Shown: positions 42,913 through 54,850, counted from the first letter of the stretch. The stretch: DNA of 64,000 bases from Durusdinium trenchii (GCA_963970005.1 CAXAMN010001481.1:54875-118874), one strand, 5' to 3'. The notes: generated by a model from the letters alone, not told the origin. Program-made: numbers and translations.

Positions 42913-43190
42913 GCTTGAGGTCCAGCGGTGCCCACTGCGATCGAATCCTTGCGGTTAAGGTCCAGGGATGCACGCTGCGATCGGATCCTTGCGGTGGAGG
43001 TCCAGGTGTGCACACTGCGAGGGGATCCTTGCGGTTGAGGTCCAGGGGTGCACATTGCGCTCGGATCCTTGCGGTTAAGATCCAGGGGTGCACACTGCGA
43101 TCGGATCCTTGCGGTTAAGGTCCAGGGATGCACACTGCGATGGATCCTTGGTCCAGGGGTGCACATTGCGATCGAATTCTTGCGACTGAG
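42913..43190 (+). repeat. 40-bp tandem repeat (GGATCCTTGCGGTTAAGGTC...)n
   Basis: About seven units with an exact 40-bp spacing where measured (42981 to 43021). Each contains GTGCACACTGCGATC. Only one unit is present in the matching place of copy 1. Confidence 0.93.
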
Positions 43191-44999
43191 GTCCAGGGGG
43201 CGCAGATTGCGATCCAGACCTTGCCAAACAAAATCGGCGAGGCAAACTAGCGAAAAAGATTAACGACGAAAATTAGTGATGAAGATTAGCGATAAAGATT
43301 AGCGAGGAAATAAGCAAAGAAGAAAGAAAATCTAACAACCCTCAACTAACAAATGCGGAATAAAATATGCTAATATACATATATAAATCTAAAATTAGTA
43401 AAAAAAAGATATAAAATATCAATGTTAAAATTTTAAATATCCTAATTCCCATCGATTAAATTAATTTCTTAGAAAAATATCGATATATTTTAATTAAATA
43501 TAAACGATCGAACAATTTATATCAATTATTAGATTTCAATCAAAAACACTATATAAATAAATTATTAAATCAATAAAATATATAAATTATTCCTTAATCT
43601 ATATAACAATTAGAAAAATCTAAAATAAAATCTAGTCGTATCAATATAAATCCGAAAAATTCATTCATAATAATATTTTAACGAATTATACTTTTAACAA
43701 TATTTTCGAAATATTTTGTTTTAACCTTTATATTAAATTCTATTTACATAAATATTAAGAATTATTAATTCATTTCATTTCACAACCGGCCAAATGCGAG
43801 TTAGCCCGTGCCAAGCAGCATACACGTATGTACGAAAGCTTCTAGAGCTTCTAATGCCTCAGATTAATGCGTTTACGGATGCGTTAACAAATAAATTTAT
43901 TCATTCATCGGTGGATCTTAAATGGTAAAACGATCTTTTCCAAAACTAAGCAAAAGACCTTTATGGCATCAATCAAAACAAATAACAATTTTATTTATGT
44001 CCTTCGTAAAAGCGACTCTTCCATGGTAAGTAATCATCATCGCTCATCCAAATATTGCCATCCCCCAAAAACCACCTTAATAGTACCTGCAAATTATACG
44101 GAATAAAATCTACTACACTTACAATCCACCTACAACGGCAAAAATTAATAATATAACCTCCAATACGGAAAAAAAAAGAAAATAAAATGTAATTTTTCAT
44201 TCAAATCAAAAAATCGTTCAATTTATAAGTATACCATAAAATAATATAAATATAAATACCACGATATAAGGTTCCTATTAATACCAAAAATATATTAATT
44301 TTATGCTTTCTAGTCCGAACATAAAAACATAAATAACGTCCCAATTAATCATTTCATACAAAATTTTATTTTCCCATCCCTTTTAAATAATTCCCTTTAA
44401 CGTATATTACAAAAAATCATTCGCAAAATTATCAATCTACATATTTTATAATATCTTATTACCTCCCCAATAATCGCAAGCCAAGTGCTATAAAGCGAAA
44501 TAAACATATAATTTACATTTAAATCCACCTATATCGTCCATCAAAAACGCAAAATATATTAACCCCAAAAATCGCATCATTCGAAGAAAAAAATAAATAT
44601 TACGATTATCTAAAATTAACATAAAATTATATTATTCTAAAAATACAAATTTCCATATTATCCTCCAAAAATCAATAAATTAACATTTATTTATATAAAT
44701 CATAACTAAAGCCAATGAAATCGCTACAATATTTCGAATTCAATCCGTAATAAAATTTTTCTTCAATATCGTAGCCACATACGACCATCAAAATTCCAAA
44801 TAACTACTTATTTTCAATTAAATGAAAAAAAAACAATATTCGGACATGTCACTTTTATACAATTTAAAAATGTCAATATAAAAAATAACTTAAATTTTAA
44901 AAACTTATTACTTAAAAAATAAATAAAATCACGAATCTACACCGTATTTTTAATTCCGAAACAAAAAATATTCCAAATTCCTTCGTAATACTAATAATA
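43191..44999. other. AT-rich island 5 (C over G, CpG retained)
   Basis: Starts with degenerate GATGAAGATTAGCGA units, then non-coding AT-rich DNA. In 44221-44820 a hand count gives about 111 C and 30 G on the plus strand, about 17 of the G in CpG. A GC-normal fragment sits at 43788-43900. Confidence 0.8.
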
Positions 45000-45175
45000 C
45001 ATTATTCGACATTCATTACATTATTCGTATCACCAAACCCCATTTTCATTACTCTTTTAATCCTCGCTTTAACACGCTTTCCCCAAGCAAATTCCGAATT
45101 CATCCTTTCAAACAACGCCTTTTCGCGGCCTATCCGCCCCCACACCCCCTTAATTCATTTCGTTCGATCTCTCAG
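45000..45175 (+). repeat. Dispersed module, AT-decayed copy (partner at 37805-37980)
   Basis: Aligns with the GC-richer copy. Differences are mostly G-to-A and C-to-T, for example ACTCGCATCACCAGACCCC versus ATTCGTATCACCAAACCCC. Confidence 0.75.
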
Positions 45176-46449
45176 TTGCGGGCCTCTTCAAAACATGCAT
45201 TCCGTGAAAGATGCTACAATTGCGCCAGCTGTACTTCTCCGAGAAATTGAAGCAGATTCTCCCCTTCTGAACTCTGCCGCGCGAGCCACCAAGCCAGGGC
45301 CTCATAAAAAGCCGCTAACTACTGCTTTGTATAGATCAAAGATTGACCGATGTTTATGTCAGCGTGTTTGCAAGGCTTCAACCTAGGAAGCGAGCAGCTG
45401 CTGAGGAGAGATTCAGTGGATGATTTCATGCTCGTACTTTGGTGCTTGAACTATGTATATACTGTAACTATTTGCCATCGTTGTGACAAATCGAATGCCA
45501 GTTACAGAATTAATTGGACACCGCCAAGTAAATCTGGAGGGTACTGATGTGATGACTTTGGGTACTTTGCTACAACGATCAGGACTGGAAGAGCAGCAAG
45601 AAAGCTCGCCGGCGTGTCCCCAACGTGGAGGTGCCTATTGGAAGCGTTTGAAAGGTCAAACCATGTTAAACCAGTTGGGACATGGCTATTCCTTGGGTTG
45701 AAGAAATGAACCTGTTGGGATCCGAAGGCAGCCGCAGTGGTTGCTGCTGAAGCAAATGCAATGTCCAAGGCAGCGACAACGTTTCACGTACGACTTGCGT
45801 CCTCCGCCCGTTGTGTCTAGAATCTTCACACACACAATTGCCGGGGTTTTTGATCATTTTTGACCTATGTGTGCTGCCTGATGATGTTGATGCAGTCCGA
45901 TGTTACCTCTCCGACAGGCAGCGGCGTCATCCACATAGTCATGCCCTGGGCGCTGAGTGGTGTTCCACGGTTCCATTCAAAATTGAGGCGGGCCCTACTG
46001 TGGCTGGCAGAACTTACTTTTTGCGTGCAGTTGCTGTCAGGAAGCAGGCAGCCACTGGGCGCTGACTGCTTCTGGAATTCATTAATCCTGAGATTGATTC
46101 TTGTCCGTCCGAATGAGGGTTGAAGGTTGTGAGAAAAACGAATCACTGATCTTCCGGTACATATTTTCCTATGTAGGTGCTAAAACTCATGCCCTTGTGC
46201 ACGCCGGATGAACAGATACACGCAATATGGGGAAGATCGCAAGATCATTTGGGGAATGTCGGCTCATTGGGAAATGCATTCTAATTTACAAATCTAGAAA
46301 ATATGTTTTGTTTGAAAAAGGAAATCACGGAGTCGGATGCCCAATGAGCCAACTTTGGAATAACGAAATTAGAATGAAATAATATATGAAATAAATGAAA
46401 TATTGAATGGGAATCCAAATTTATAAATATGTAGATATAGAAAAAATAT
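45176..46449. other. Intergenic; right edge of the AT-rich block, no gene recognised
   Basis: A plus frame near 45892-46065 (after a GATGCAG acceptor-like site) has natural composition but is unidentified. 46280-46450 is AT-rich. Confidence 0.4.
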
Positions 46450-47831
46450 AGAAAATTACGAAAGCTGGCCAACAGGCTTGATCAAAGCCGGCGGACAATG
46501 AAAATGAACTCCCCCAAGTCTCACGCATCTGCTTGACAAAGTCTGCCCCGACCAACTCCAGCCAATGGAGGCACACCTTGTGAAGCACCACAGCAGCTGC
46601 GCAGGCTGCAGGAGCAGGTGCGGGAATATCCTCGGGGTTTTCCTTTTCATGATCCTCAAGCGTCAGGTAAGGAACTGCACTTTTCATGATCCACTTTTCA
46701 TGTCAAGAACTGCACAATGGAATGGAAAATGCGAGCGAGCTCTGCCTCCTTTGACACAGGCAACCGGACTACCAGCCCAGTGATCAGCTGAAGACGGAGA
46801 ACGGCCACAGGGCTCTCAACTTCAAAGCATTCAGAAAGCAGCGAGCACAGGAACTGGTCACGCATCTGCTTGCCTTCCAAGAATTGAGAATATGCTTCAC
46901 AAAGGGGCGCAAACCGCCAGGACTGGTTGTACACATCTGTCTCTGATTGAGAAAGGTGTTCCGAAGCTTGTCGCAAACCATTGCCACAGCGTTGGGCAAG
47001 CAAAGGAGGCCCACTCTCCACCAGTCGGAGAAGCAAGGGACGTCCATGTTGCGCAGCAGCTTTGGTTCCTGCCAATGTTACTGCTATGATCCCAGGAATG
47101 GCAGAGGCAGGATGAATCACCCCCAAGTCATAGAGTGATCGGAGGCTTGCTGGATGGTCTTTTCATCAGCTTGTGAGATCAGCTCCATAAGCTCTGGCTG
47201 CAAAGTCGCGAGTTTCTGAGCTGCGACACTGGTAGCATTGTCCTTCTTCTTCGAAGGGCAATCTGCTTCCGCAGCTTCTTGATAACAGGCGACTAATCCG
47301 GCCAAGGTTTCCGTCATTCTGAAGCGCAAAGAGCAGCTCCCTCCATTGTTGGCAAGTCCATGTTTGAGTACTGAAAGCGGACTGGCGCCATTGTCCGAAA
47401 TATTGAGGAAGCGAGGAAATCGCCTCAAAGCAAAGCCTAACGCTGGGATCATGACGGGCTTGGCAGGTGTGGGGCCACTCTGACAACAGCAGCAAAGCAG
47501 TGAGATTGCTGCCTTGGACAGTATCAGAAGTGCGCTTTTGGAGGCAACCTCGGCCATGGCTTGTCCCAGCAAATCCATGGAATGGGAATCGAGAAACTCC
47601 AGGATTGACCCAACAATCCAGGTATAGCGGCACACCTTCGCATGGGTCAGTGTGCAGGTACCGGCCAGCCCGTCTGACAGAATTTGCATGCTTTGTCAAA
47701 AGTGGCCCATGAGGATCTCACGTGCTGACGGTGACAAGAATTCCACCGCCACGGACAAGCGTTTCACAACGACCCAAGCTAGCTGCCCCAAATCATTGAT
47801 TGGTGCAGTCTCCTCATCCAACGAGGCAGGT
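46450..47831 (-). CDS. Cohesin loader SCC2/NIPBL-like, C-terminal HEAT-repeat part
   Basis: Proposed exons run from an acceptor at 47831, with a 48-bp GT-AG intron (GTGAGA...CTGTCAG) and a second intron near 47130-47215. Family-like blocks in order: YTWIVGSILEFLD; IPALGFALRRFPRFL; LRFRMTETLAGLVACYQEAE; YDLGVIHPASAIPGIIA followed by LLLRLVE and GNGLRQA; then CEAYSQFLEGKQMRDQFLCS and LITGLVVRLP...FHSIVQFL. These follow the order and spacing of the NIPBL C-terminus (…GLIHPxxCVPxLIA…, the loop with RGxxQxRRxFLxSLL, then the PYxxQEE…HHI helix). SCC2 loads cohesin on chromatin with SCC4. The last exon (about 46450-46690) is less sure. The preceding HEAT repeats are on the opposite strand at 48268-50310. 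Confidence 0.7.
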
Positions 47832-48267
47832 CTGAAATTATATCGGTTTTATACAACAAACACATGTTTCAGTAAAGCCAGAAGATGATGTTGGAATCCT
47901 GAACACAGCCACCCGTGCGCACTTTATGTTAGGCTCCCGAGTGGAATTTGAATGCTTGGGCATCGCGTGGTCGTCCGCGGCCCAGTGTTGGCTTGTGTGT
48001 CATCACACCCTGACCTTACGGGTGAACATGGTAAAGCTGAAGCATTTTTTGAACGCGGTCCTGAGGAAAGGCGATGAAACGCACAAGCAAAACAAGGGGG
48101 CCAGAGGGTGCTCGAAGGTCATGAAAGGACAAGTGGTGTCAAAGCCAAGCAGTGTAAACAGCCCCACCTAGGCGCTGAAGATGCTTCCCGTCGTGTCCCA
48201 ACCAACAAAGAAGTGAAATGCTCCTTGCTTGCACTGCAAGCGAAGCTTGAGGTCATTCGTCTTTCAG
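47832..48267. other. Intron-like sequence holding the left inversion breakpoint
   Basis: No coding match on either strand. The switch from minus-strand to plus-strand SCC2 exons must fall here. Confidence 0.5.
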
Positions 48268-50310
48268 GTTGATTCCTTGCGCGCTGCAATCAAACCTCCG
48301 GTTCAAATAAAAGGACAGCAGCTGCAGCTGTCACAGATGGTCTCTGAGGTGCCACCAGTTTGTACCACAAGATGCAGTGGAGTGACCCCGCAAGCATTCT
48401 CTCCCGCGTGCGACGCATGAGCTGCAACCCTTTGTGAGTTGTTTTTCTGCTTTTTTTGTGTATACAGAAGGCTGATACAGCTCTGACGCAGCTTTCACAT
48501 GCCAAACACAACCTCTACTTGTCGCTGAAACAGGGTTACTTAACGGTAATTCACACGACGATTGGCCCAATTTCAGCAATGGAATCATTGCTGTCTTTGG
48601 CGCGGAGCAATCCACTGGCTCATGTCCGGCGGCAGGTTTGGAAGACTCGTTGATAGGTCAATGCGTGTTTGTGTACGTGTGTCTAGTTGCGCAAGGAGGA
48701 TGCACCAATAATAGTAACACACCTGTTCAGGAAGTTCAAGGAAGCATACAGTAGGAAGCTATGCCATCATGCCATCTATGCAGCCATACTATTACAGTAG
48801 TAATCACACAGGTAGTCAAAGCTGATTGCTTCCCGCTGTGTGGCCGAAGCAGTTGCAGCAGGTGCCATCGTCGCCGTTGCCGTCACTGCATCGGAGTCGT
48901 ATGAGTTCTTAATGGTTCTTAGCTATATATATATATATATATATCGCTTGTGTTGCTCCTCAAGGCCGTTTAGCAATGTGAATCTCCACATGCGAAGAGT
49001 CTAGCAATGGCGATGTCGTTTATCGTAACACTTGGCCTTGCTGAAGTTATTGGCCTAGTCAAACTGTGCAGCGCCTATATATATATATATATACAGTGTG
49101 TGTATATAAATATATATTATATCATCCAGCAGTAGAGACCCTGCAAGCGGTGTGAGGTCTTCGCGACGAAGCAGCTTTCGCCCGCCTTGCATCTCGGGAG
49201 CTGGTGACCCAACTGAGATGTCCTGAAGGCAACATGGCTGGAACATGCTGGAACACGGCGTGGTTCTGTAGGTGTTCTACCAAGTGCTTGTCATGGGTCA
49301 CGCTGAAATATTTTGCTTATGCGAGTGAAACATAGCGAAACTGCAGCCCACGGCAGACTGATCGTCATGTTGTGAAGTCAGCTCATGATTCTGGCTGTCC
49401 GGTGGATTGTAGCCACCGTCGTCACTAAGTGATTTGACGCAAGGCGAGTGGAAGGAGGCCATAATGCCAAGAGTTGCGGAGCTTCGCCCCGCTGGGCGCA
49501 GCAAATTGTGTGATCCTTCCCCTTTGGTGCGCCGCGCGGCCTTCAAAGCGGTGAGTTCGTGGCTGGAAGAAAGCGCTGAGTGCTGTGGTGGAGAGGCCAG
49601 AGATTTTCAAGAAGCCGGAGACTTGCTGCGACGGCTTCGAGGTGAATCCGCACAGATCCGCAGTCAAACCTTGGCCGTGCTGGAGCGGGTGATTTTCTTC
49701 CAACGAACGTCAAGAGGCAACGGCTTGATCGCAAAAACAATCAAGATCTTTTTGATCAATCTTGATATATCTTGATTGAAACTCTGTAGATGAGCCTAGC
49801 GTTGATTAGATTTGTGCACAATAATTGGCGAGTTTTGGACATTTTGCTTCCTCAGGTTGTAGATCGTCTTTGCACCTTGCGTGCACACCCTGGCGTCGGT
49901 GGAGCTGGCATTCGCGATGTCCTTGCAGCGCATTGTAAAGGAATGGAAGGATCAGATGCCAGGGTGGCCATTGCCCTATGCATTCTTGAGTCTTTGCCCA
50001 AGGGCCCAGAGCCAGATAAGTCAGCGCAGCTGGAGTTCTACCTCTCCATTCTTGCTCAGTTGAGCGTGGAGTGTCCGGAAGCTTTCCGCAAGAAGTTGGA
50101 CCGCTTTGTGGAGTGGCTTCAATGCCCGAGTGGCTCCAAGGAATCCTCTTTGGCGTTGCCCATGGCTGCGTGCAACATTCTGGCACAAGTGCTGCCCAGC
50201 TGGGCCACAACTGCGTCAAGTCTTGCTAAGCAAAAAGTCACAGATTCCCTTGCAGGGAGTGGCCAAGGAGAGGCAAAGCAACGCCGCAGCCTGAACTTCT
50301 TATCATTCAA
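48268..50310 (+). CDS. Cohesin loader SCC2/NIPBL-like, middle HEAT repeats, on the opposite strand from its flanks
   Basis: Proposed exons: 48268-48348 (VDSLRAAIKPP...), 48468-48534, 48577-48635 (MESLLSLARSNPLAHVRRQ), about 49434-49688 and 49856 to about 50310. The first two joins and the 49688/49856 join are GT-AG and hold phase. Key blocks: KLCDPSPLVRRAAFKAVSSW, RRLRGESAQIRSQTLAVLER, then VVDRLCTL, and AQLEFYLSILAQLSVECPEA with AACNILAQVLP. These match the NIPBL middle region (…RLMDNSTSVREAAVELLGRF…, …TGISVRKRVIKIL…, …ICNVAKILELVVP…). They are exactly the part missing between the two minus-strand pieces. A normal transcript of the whole gene cannot be made from this arrangement. Confidence 0.68.
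48636..49433. other. Intron of the inverted segment, with TA microsatellites
   Basis: TA runs at about 48925-48945 and 49075-49092. No coding sequence recognised. Confidence 0.5.
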
Positions 50311-50499
50311 ATTACCTGCGATGCCAAAGAATGTCAGAGAACATGGCCCTTTGACCCAGAACGGTCTTTGGCTCGCGCATCTTTTGTGAAGGTCTCACGC
50401 CCTAAACTCATTGTCGCTCAGGTATACAGTCTATGTTGCAGTAGGTTGCACAAAAAGGCCTTCTGGATGTGCAGCCCTAAAGAAGCTTCAAAAGCACCA

Positions 50500-52205
50500 A
50501 CGCACACAATGGTAGGATATCTGATGCGCAAACATTGAAATAGGAGCTGCTTGCAGACAGCGCACTTCCTTGCAGTTCTCCGTCCGGCTTGTCAGCCCTA
50601 GTTGGTGCTAGCAAGCCGTTGTCAGCAGACACGGTGTCCAGGAAAGAGACTAACAAGGCCATTTGGTCACAGCTCTTGCTTTTCTTCTTGGCAGCAAAGG
50701 CCTTCAGTGCACAAAACTCGCAGTCCTGAAGAGGAGGCTGGGCATCTTTGTAGCATGTTGCACTCGACAGGTGCTTTGATTTTCAAGACAGGTCCAGTCT
50801 GTTTCAAAAACTAGAACATCATTGGCTTACTCATTGCTGCTCGTCAAAAGCGATTTGCCGAGCTGATGGTCCTGACCCACTTCAGCGCCGCAAGAGCCGC
50901 AGCGACTGGTTTGCGAGGCTTCTTTTGCCTGCATATAGTGAGGGCCTCTGCTGCTTTTGCTAGCAGTCGAGTTGCCTCCTCTCGTTGGGAACACTCCAAG
51001 TCAACAGTCCTGGAGGCACCTGCTACTCGGCTCAAGGCCAACACCAGGCGCAAGGCATACAAAGGTGCGCTTGCCCAAAAGGGTTCACGGCATGCAGTGA
51101 GGAGGTGTTGCATTAAGGTAGCCATTGCATCAGCTCGCTCGCACTCCAACAAGCTATGTTGAATCAGCATGGCGGCCAGGCGCCCAGCTCGTGTGTCTGC
51201 AGCCGCAACCCGTTCCGCTGCCGCCTGACTCAAATCTTTGGCAGCCAAGTGGCAATAGGGAGGCGTTGATAGCACGAAGAGCCAAGGCCAAGAAAGAGGG
51301 GGCTTCCTTTGCCTTCCCTGAGGTCTTACTTTCCTTCAAAGGATTGACGAACATGGAGCTCAGGCTTGCAAGATGGTCAAACTCTGCCATTGCGCGACTC
51401 TGCGACACTGTTTCCGTGCATCCATATCCAGACAACGCCACCAACAAGTCCATGGATGCTTCACCCAAGGTCAACAGAGCCGTTTTGATGGCAGAAGACG
51501 TTGAAGATTCCCATGAGACAGCCAAAGACATACGCTGGCCTTTAGTGGATGCTGCTTTGTGTGCAAGGCAAGCAGCCGGCAGGGCGTTGCCCTTGAAGCG
51601 CCGAGCTGCTAGAATATGATGTATGCACCGGATTGTGCGGGCAAGACCACTGCAAAGGGTTGTGGCATCTGCAGCTTTTCCTTCGAGCAAGGTTGGCAAA
51701 GTGAAGCGAGCCTGCTGCCACAAGAAGGACATTGCGCCCGCCACGGAGGCAAATCACATGCCTCCCTTCTTGGGCGCCGGAAAGCAGAAAGATCAAGAAC
51801 TGTAGCTGCTAGTACGCAACCGGCGGCATTGTTCTGTAGCTTTGCTTGGGAGGCCTTGCAACGACTCTTCAGGTCTGCTGGTGTGATACACGCTCGTTCC
51901 AAAGCCCTGAAGACTTTGGCCAATGCCCTATCCATTTCGGCCACAGACCCCAGATCCTTCCCTTTCTGCTGACCTTTCCACGAGGACAGTTTGTCCTCCC
52001 AAATACTATGTGATAATTTCTGAATTGCTTCCAACGGCAAGGTCGACACTGTCTGCCCTTTGGCTGCCCACGAGTGGCAGGAGTGTGCCAAGGAGTCCAC
52101 CAGATTCGGGATCGAGTCCGCCTGCTTCGCAGCTTTCTGTGCCTCAGGCATCTCCTCACACCCCCTCTTCTTGCAAGATTTGGGTGCTCTTGGCATGTTG
52201 GCCAA
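50500..52205 (-). CDS. Cohesin loader SCC2/NIPBL-like, N-terminal part
   Basis: Minus-strand frames in order: 52205 to about 51770 (contains SIPNLVDSLAHSC and NNAAGCVLAATVLDLSAFRR), about 51770-51280 in a second frame (TLCSGLARTIRCIHHILAAR ... MDLLVALSGYG), 51275-50844 (LMQHLLTACREPFWASAPLY, ALRLVLALSRVA ... TRLLAKAAEAL) and about 50700-50510 (MALLVSFLDTVSADN). The third matches the NIPBL segment LLSTVNKPEWPAAELLLSLL and the last its ALLDYLDENTETDP. Frame changes imply introns that I have not placed exactly. The true start is not certain. The gene would continue leftward but for the inverted block at 48.1-50.45 kb. Confidence 0.6.
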
Positions 52206-52470
52206 CGACTTGACCTCGGAGAAGAAACGCCTTGTCTCCTTTGTTTCTGAGCAACACTACATCAAATACGCAACAAAGAAACATAAAGAAACGCTGTGAC
52301 TGGTCAACCCTACCCACTGTAAGTGCCACACAGAAAGGAAGCGCAAGCAAATGCTCAGCGAGGTTTGAGATCTCAATGGCAGCCCATCGCTCGATCCAAC
52401 AACAAGACAACGTTACACACCGCGTAATCATCATAATCAGAAAATCCCCCATCGAATTTCTGGAGTATGT
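52206..52470. other. Upstream region of the SCC2-like gene, nothing recognised
   Basis: No further exon or promoter motif recognised on the minus strand. Confidence 0.35.
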
Positions 52471-52473
52471 AGG

Positions 52474-53500
52474 GGTGGTTGGTTTTGTAAAGAAAATGTG
52501 CTACAGAATCAACCACCCCAGGTTCGCCAACCTGAAAAGCTTTACAAAATCAAACCCCCCAGGACGCAGGCAAGGGACAACTCTCCAGCCGATATTACAA
52601 AATCAACTGTCCCAGTTTCAAGATACAGTGATTACAAAATCATATGCTCTCTGTCGACATGGCTCAGCGCAATTACAAAATCAACTTCCCTGGTCTCAAA
52701 CAAGATACAAAATCTCAATCATTCAACCTGGGTTGGAAAAAACTAACGATTTTGTAATGCTGCGGTGCAATTTCATTACAGAATCAGGGATCCCAAGATA
52801 TTTAAACAAAACCTAGATTACAAAATCACTACCCTCAAAGCTCGATGCATTACGGAATCAGGGACCCCAGGTGAACAGGTGAACCAAAAGATGAGGGCCT
52901 TGCTGCGAGGTGGTTAGTATGCAGCAGAGAGTTGGTCAACTTCGCAGAATGTTTTGCGCCAGTGCGAGACATCGATGTCTTGTTTTTCTTTGGAGCTTCC
53001 CAGAACATCATGACTCTTGTTCTTTCTAAATGTTTCCAAATTGCTTTTATATGCTTTTACTGGCCTGGGCAACATGCAATTTTGGGCGCTTGTGAAACAC
53101 AGCCAGTCGGTCATTCAGCAAATTATGCGAATCGTGAAAAATTATGCGAAATATTGAGAAGTTACGCGACCATGTTCTACAGCAGCTCAACCCACTACAA
53201 AATCAACTGTCCATGCTTTACAGCAGGTCAATCGATTACAGAATCAACTGTCCATGTTCTACGCAAGGACAACCACCCCACCCTCAAAGTTGTATAGAAT
53301 CAAGGACCCCACCCTCACCAGTGCGGCACTTTTGACATCCATACCAACATATCGATTACAAAATCAACAGACCCAAGAAAGAATGCTGCCCTTACAAAAT
53401 CAACCACCCCACCCCCACAAAAACGGGTACCTGGAAACAAACTTTTTTCTTTACAATATCGAGGCTCTTTTTGTTACCCAGGTAGGTTGATTTTGCAAAG
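52474..53500 (+). repeat. Irregular array of a short motif, consensus ATTACAAAATCAACTGTCCC
   Basis: About 14 plus-strand copies with one to four mismatches, for example at 52501, 52541, 52594, 52631, 52672, 52705, 52775, 52817, 52849, 53194, 53235, 53293, 53355 and 53391. Inverted copies occur near 52478, 52748 and 53484, including close to both ends. Spacing in clusters is about 30-60 bp and spacers are unique. Confidence 0.8.
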
Positions 53501-54619
53501 GAAATTTGAACGGGGATATCAGACAGCACCCTGAACCATTCTTCCCACAATCTTGCCCTTTCAGCCCAGCTTTTCTTTGAGCGTGAGTCTGACTGCGCCA
53601 AATAGGAGATGAGAAATGAGCCACTTTCAGTGACACCTTTCTCATTTGTCAGTCAGGAGAACCATTGAAAATCATTTCGTGGACCTGTCTGTTGGATTCG
53701 CTTCTCCCTGCTTATAATCAGATTGTCCTGTTGGAGCCTGAGCAGGTGAAAAAGCATCGCAACAAACAGGAGTCGCAAATAACTGGCTGGCTTGTTGGCC
53801 CTCTCATGCTGGGCCTGACCTGGGCAGCGGAGGCGGAGGCAGGGTCGGTAAAATAAACACTCCTTCCACGACTTTGCGTTGGGTCTGGGTCCTGCACTGC
53901 CTCCCTGGGAGTCAGGATAATACAGGATATATAAAGTAATCGGCTCTCTGCTTTCTTCCGAGCAACGGGTATTCCTTCTTGGGCAGGGCTGCTCGCCTAC
54001 CTCAAATCGGAGCAAAAGAGAAAACATATGAAGTTTGCAAGGTCTACACTGGACGGTGCCTTTGGGCAACCATGCTTATGCTTTTCTTCAAAGCAGCTAT
54101 GCTGGATGCTGTAAACTAGAAGGTGCACTTTCTGCAGTCTCAGTATCCGCCGCGTTTGCGGAGGATGGCGGCCACCTCCTGCTTGCCGTCTTTGATAGAC
54201 CTCATCTTCTACCGCATCCGCAATTACAGTATAGATATATTACATAGACCTCTGTAATTGAGAATCACGGTCTACAGGAAGAACATGGAAAACAAGGTGA
54301 GCCCGCGGACCCAAAAAAAGAAGCGCGCAACCCAGGAAAAATAGAAAAACACACATTAGCAGGCCAAAACGAAGCATCAGCCCTTTTGAGGCTTCGTGGC
54401 AACCATGTTCTGGTGCGCATCCGTCCACCCCTGTCTGCCATATACACCCCCGTCCACCCCTTGGTCAGTTTTGAAAGCCCTCCAAAACGGTCATAAAACG
54501 ATTGCAACATGGCTTCTGACAACTGTTCCAAGCATGGAGCCGCATCAGCCCCCTCCATGGTTCGTTCCAACCGTCCAATTTCATGCGTTGCGCTTTTGGC
54601 GCGCAACAATCCTGCCCCG
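53501..54619. other. Intergenic, no gene recognised
   Basis: No recognisable domain on either strand. Confidence 0.5.
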
Positions 54620-54850
54620 ACCTCCCGTCTCGCTCCCCTCCATCTTCCCTCCCCCGCCCCGTCCCCACCCACGCGCCTCCCGTCTCGCTCCCCTCCATCT
54701 TCCCTCCCCAGCCCCGTCCCCACCATGCACCTCCCGTCTCGCTCCCCTCCATCTTCCCTCGCCCCGTCCCCACCCTCCATCTTCCCTCCCCAGCCCCATC
54801 CCCACCCGTCTCGCTCCCCTCCATCTTCCTGGCCCAACCCCGTCCACCTT
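54620..54850 (+). repeat. C-rich tandem repeat, units about 30-50 bp
   Basis: GTCTCGCTCCCCTCCATCTT followed by CCCTCCCC and CCCCGTCCCCACC, repeated about five times with length variation. It creates spurious open frames on both strands. Confidence 0.92.

Noticed and set aside
29690-45180. Organelle or viral insert
   Set aside because: No organelle genes or viral core genes found, and one repeat module links an AT-rich copy to a GC-richer copy, which points to local decay.
52474-53500. CRISPR array
   Set aside because: Repeats are short and imperfect, partly inverted, irregularly spaced, and the genome is eukaryotic with no cas genes.
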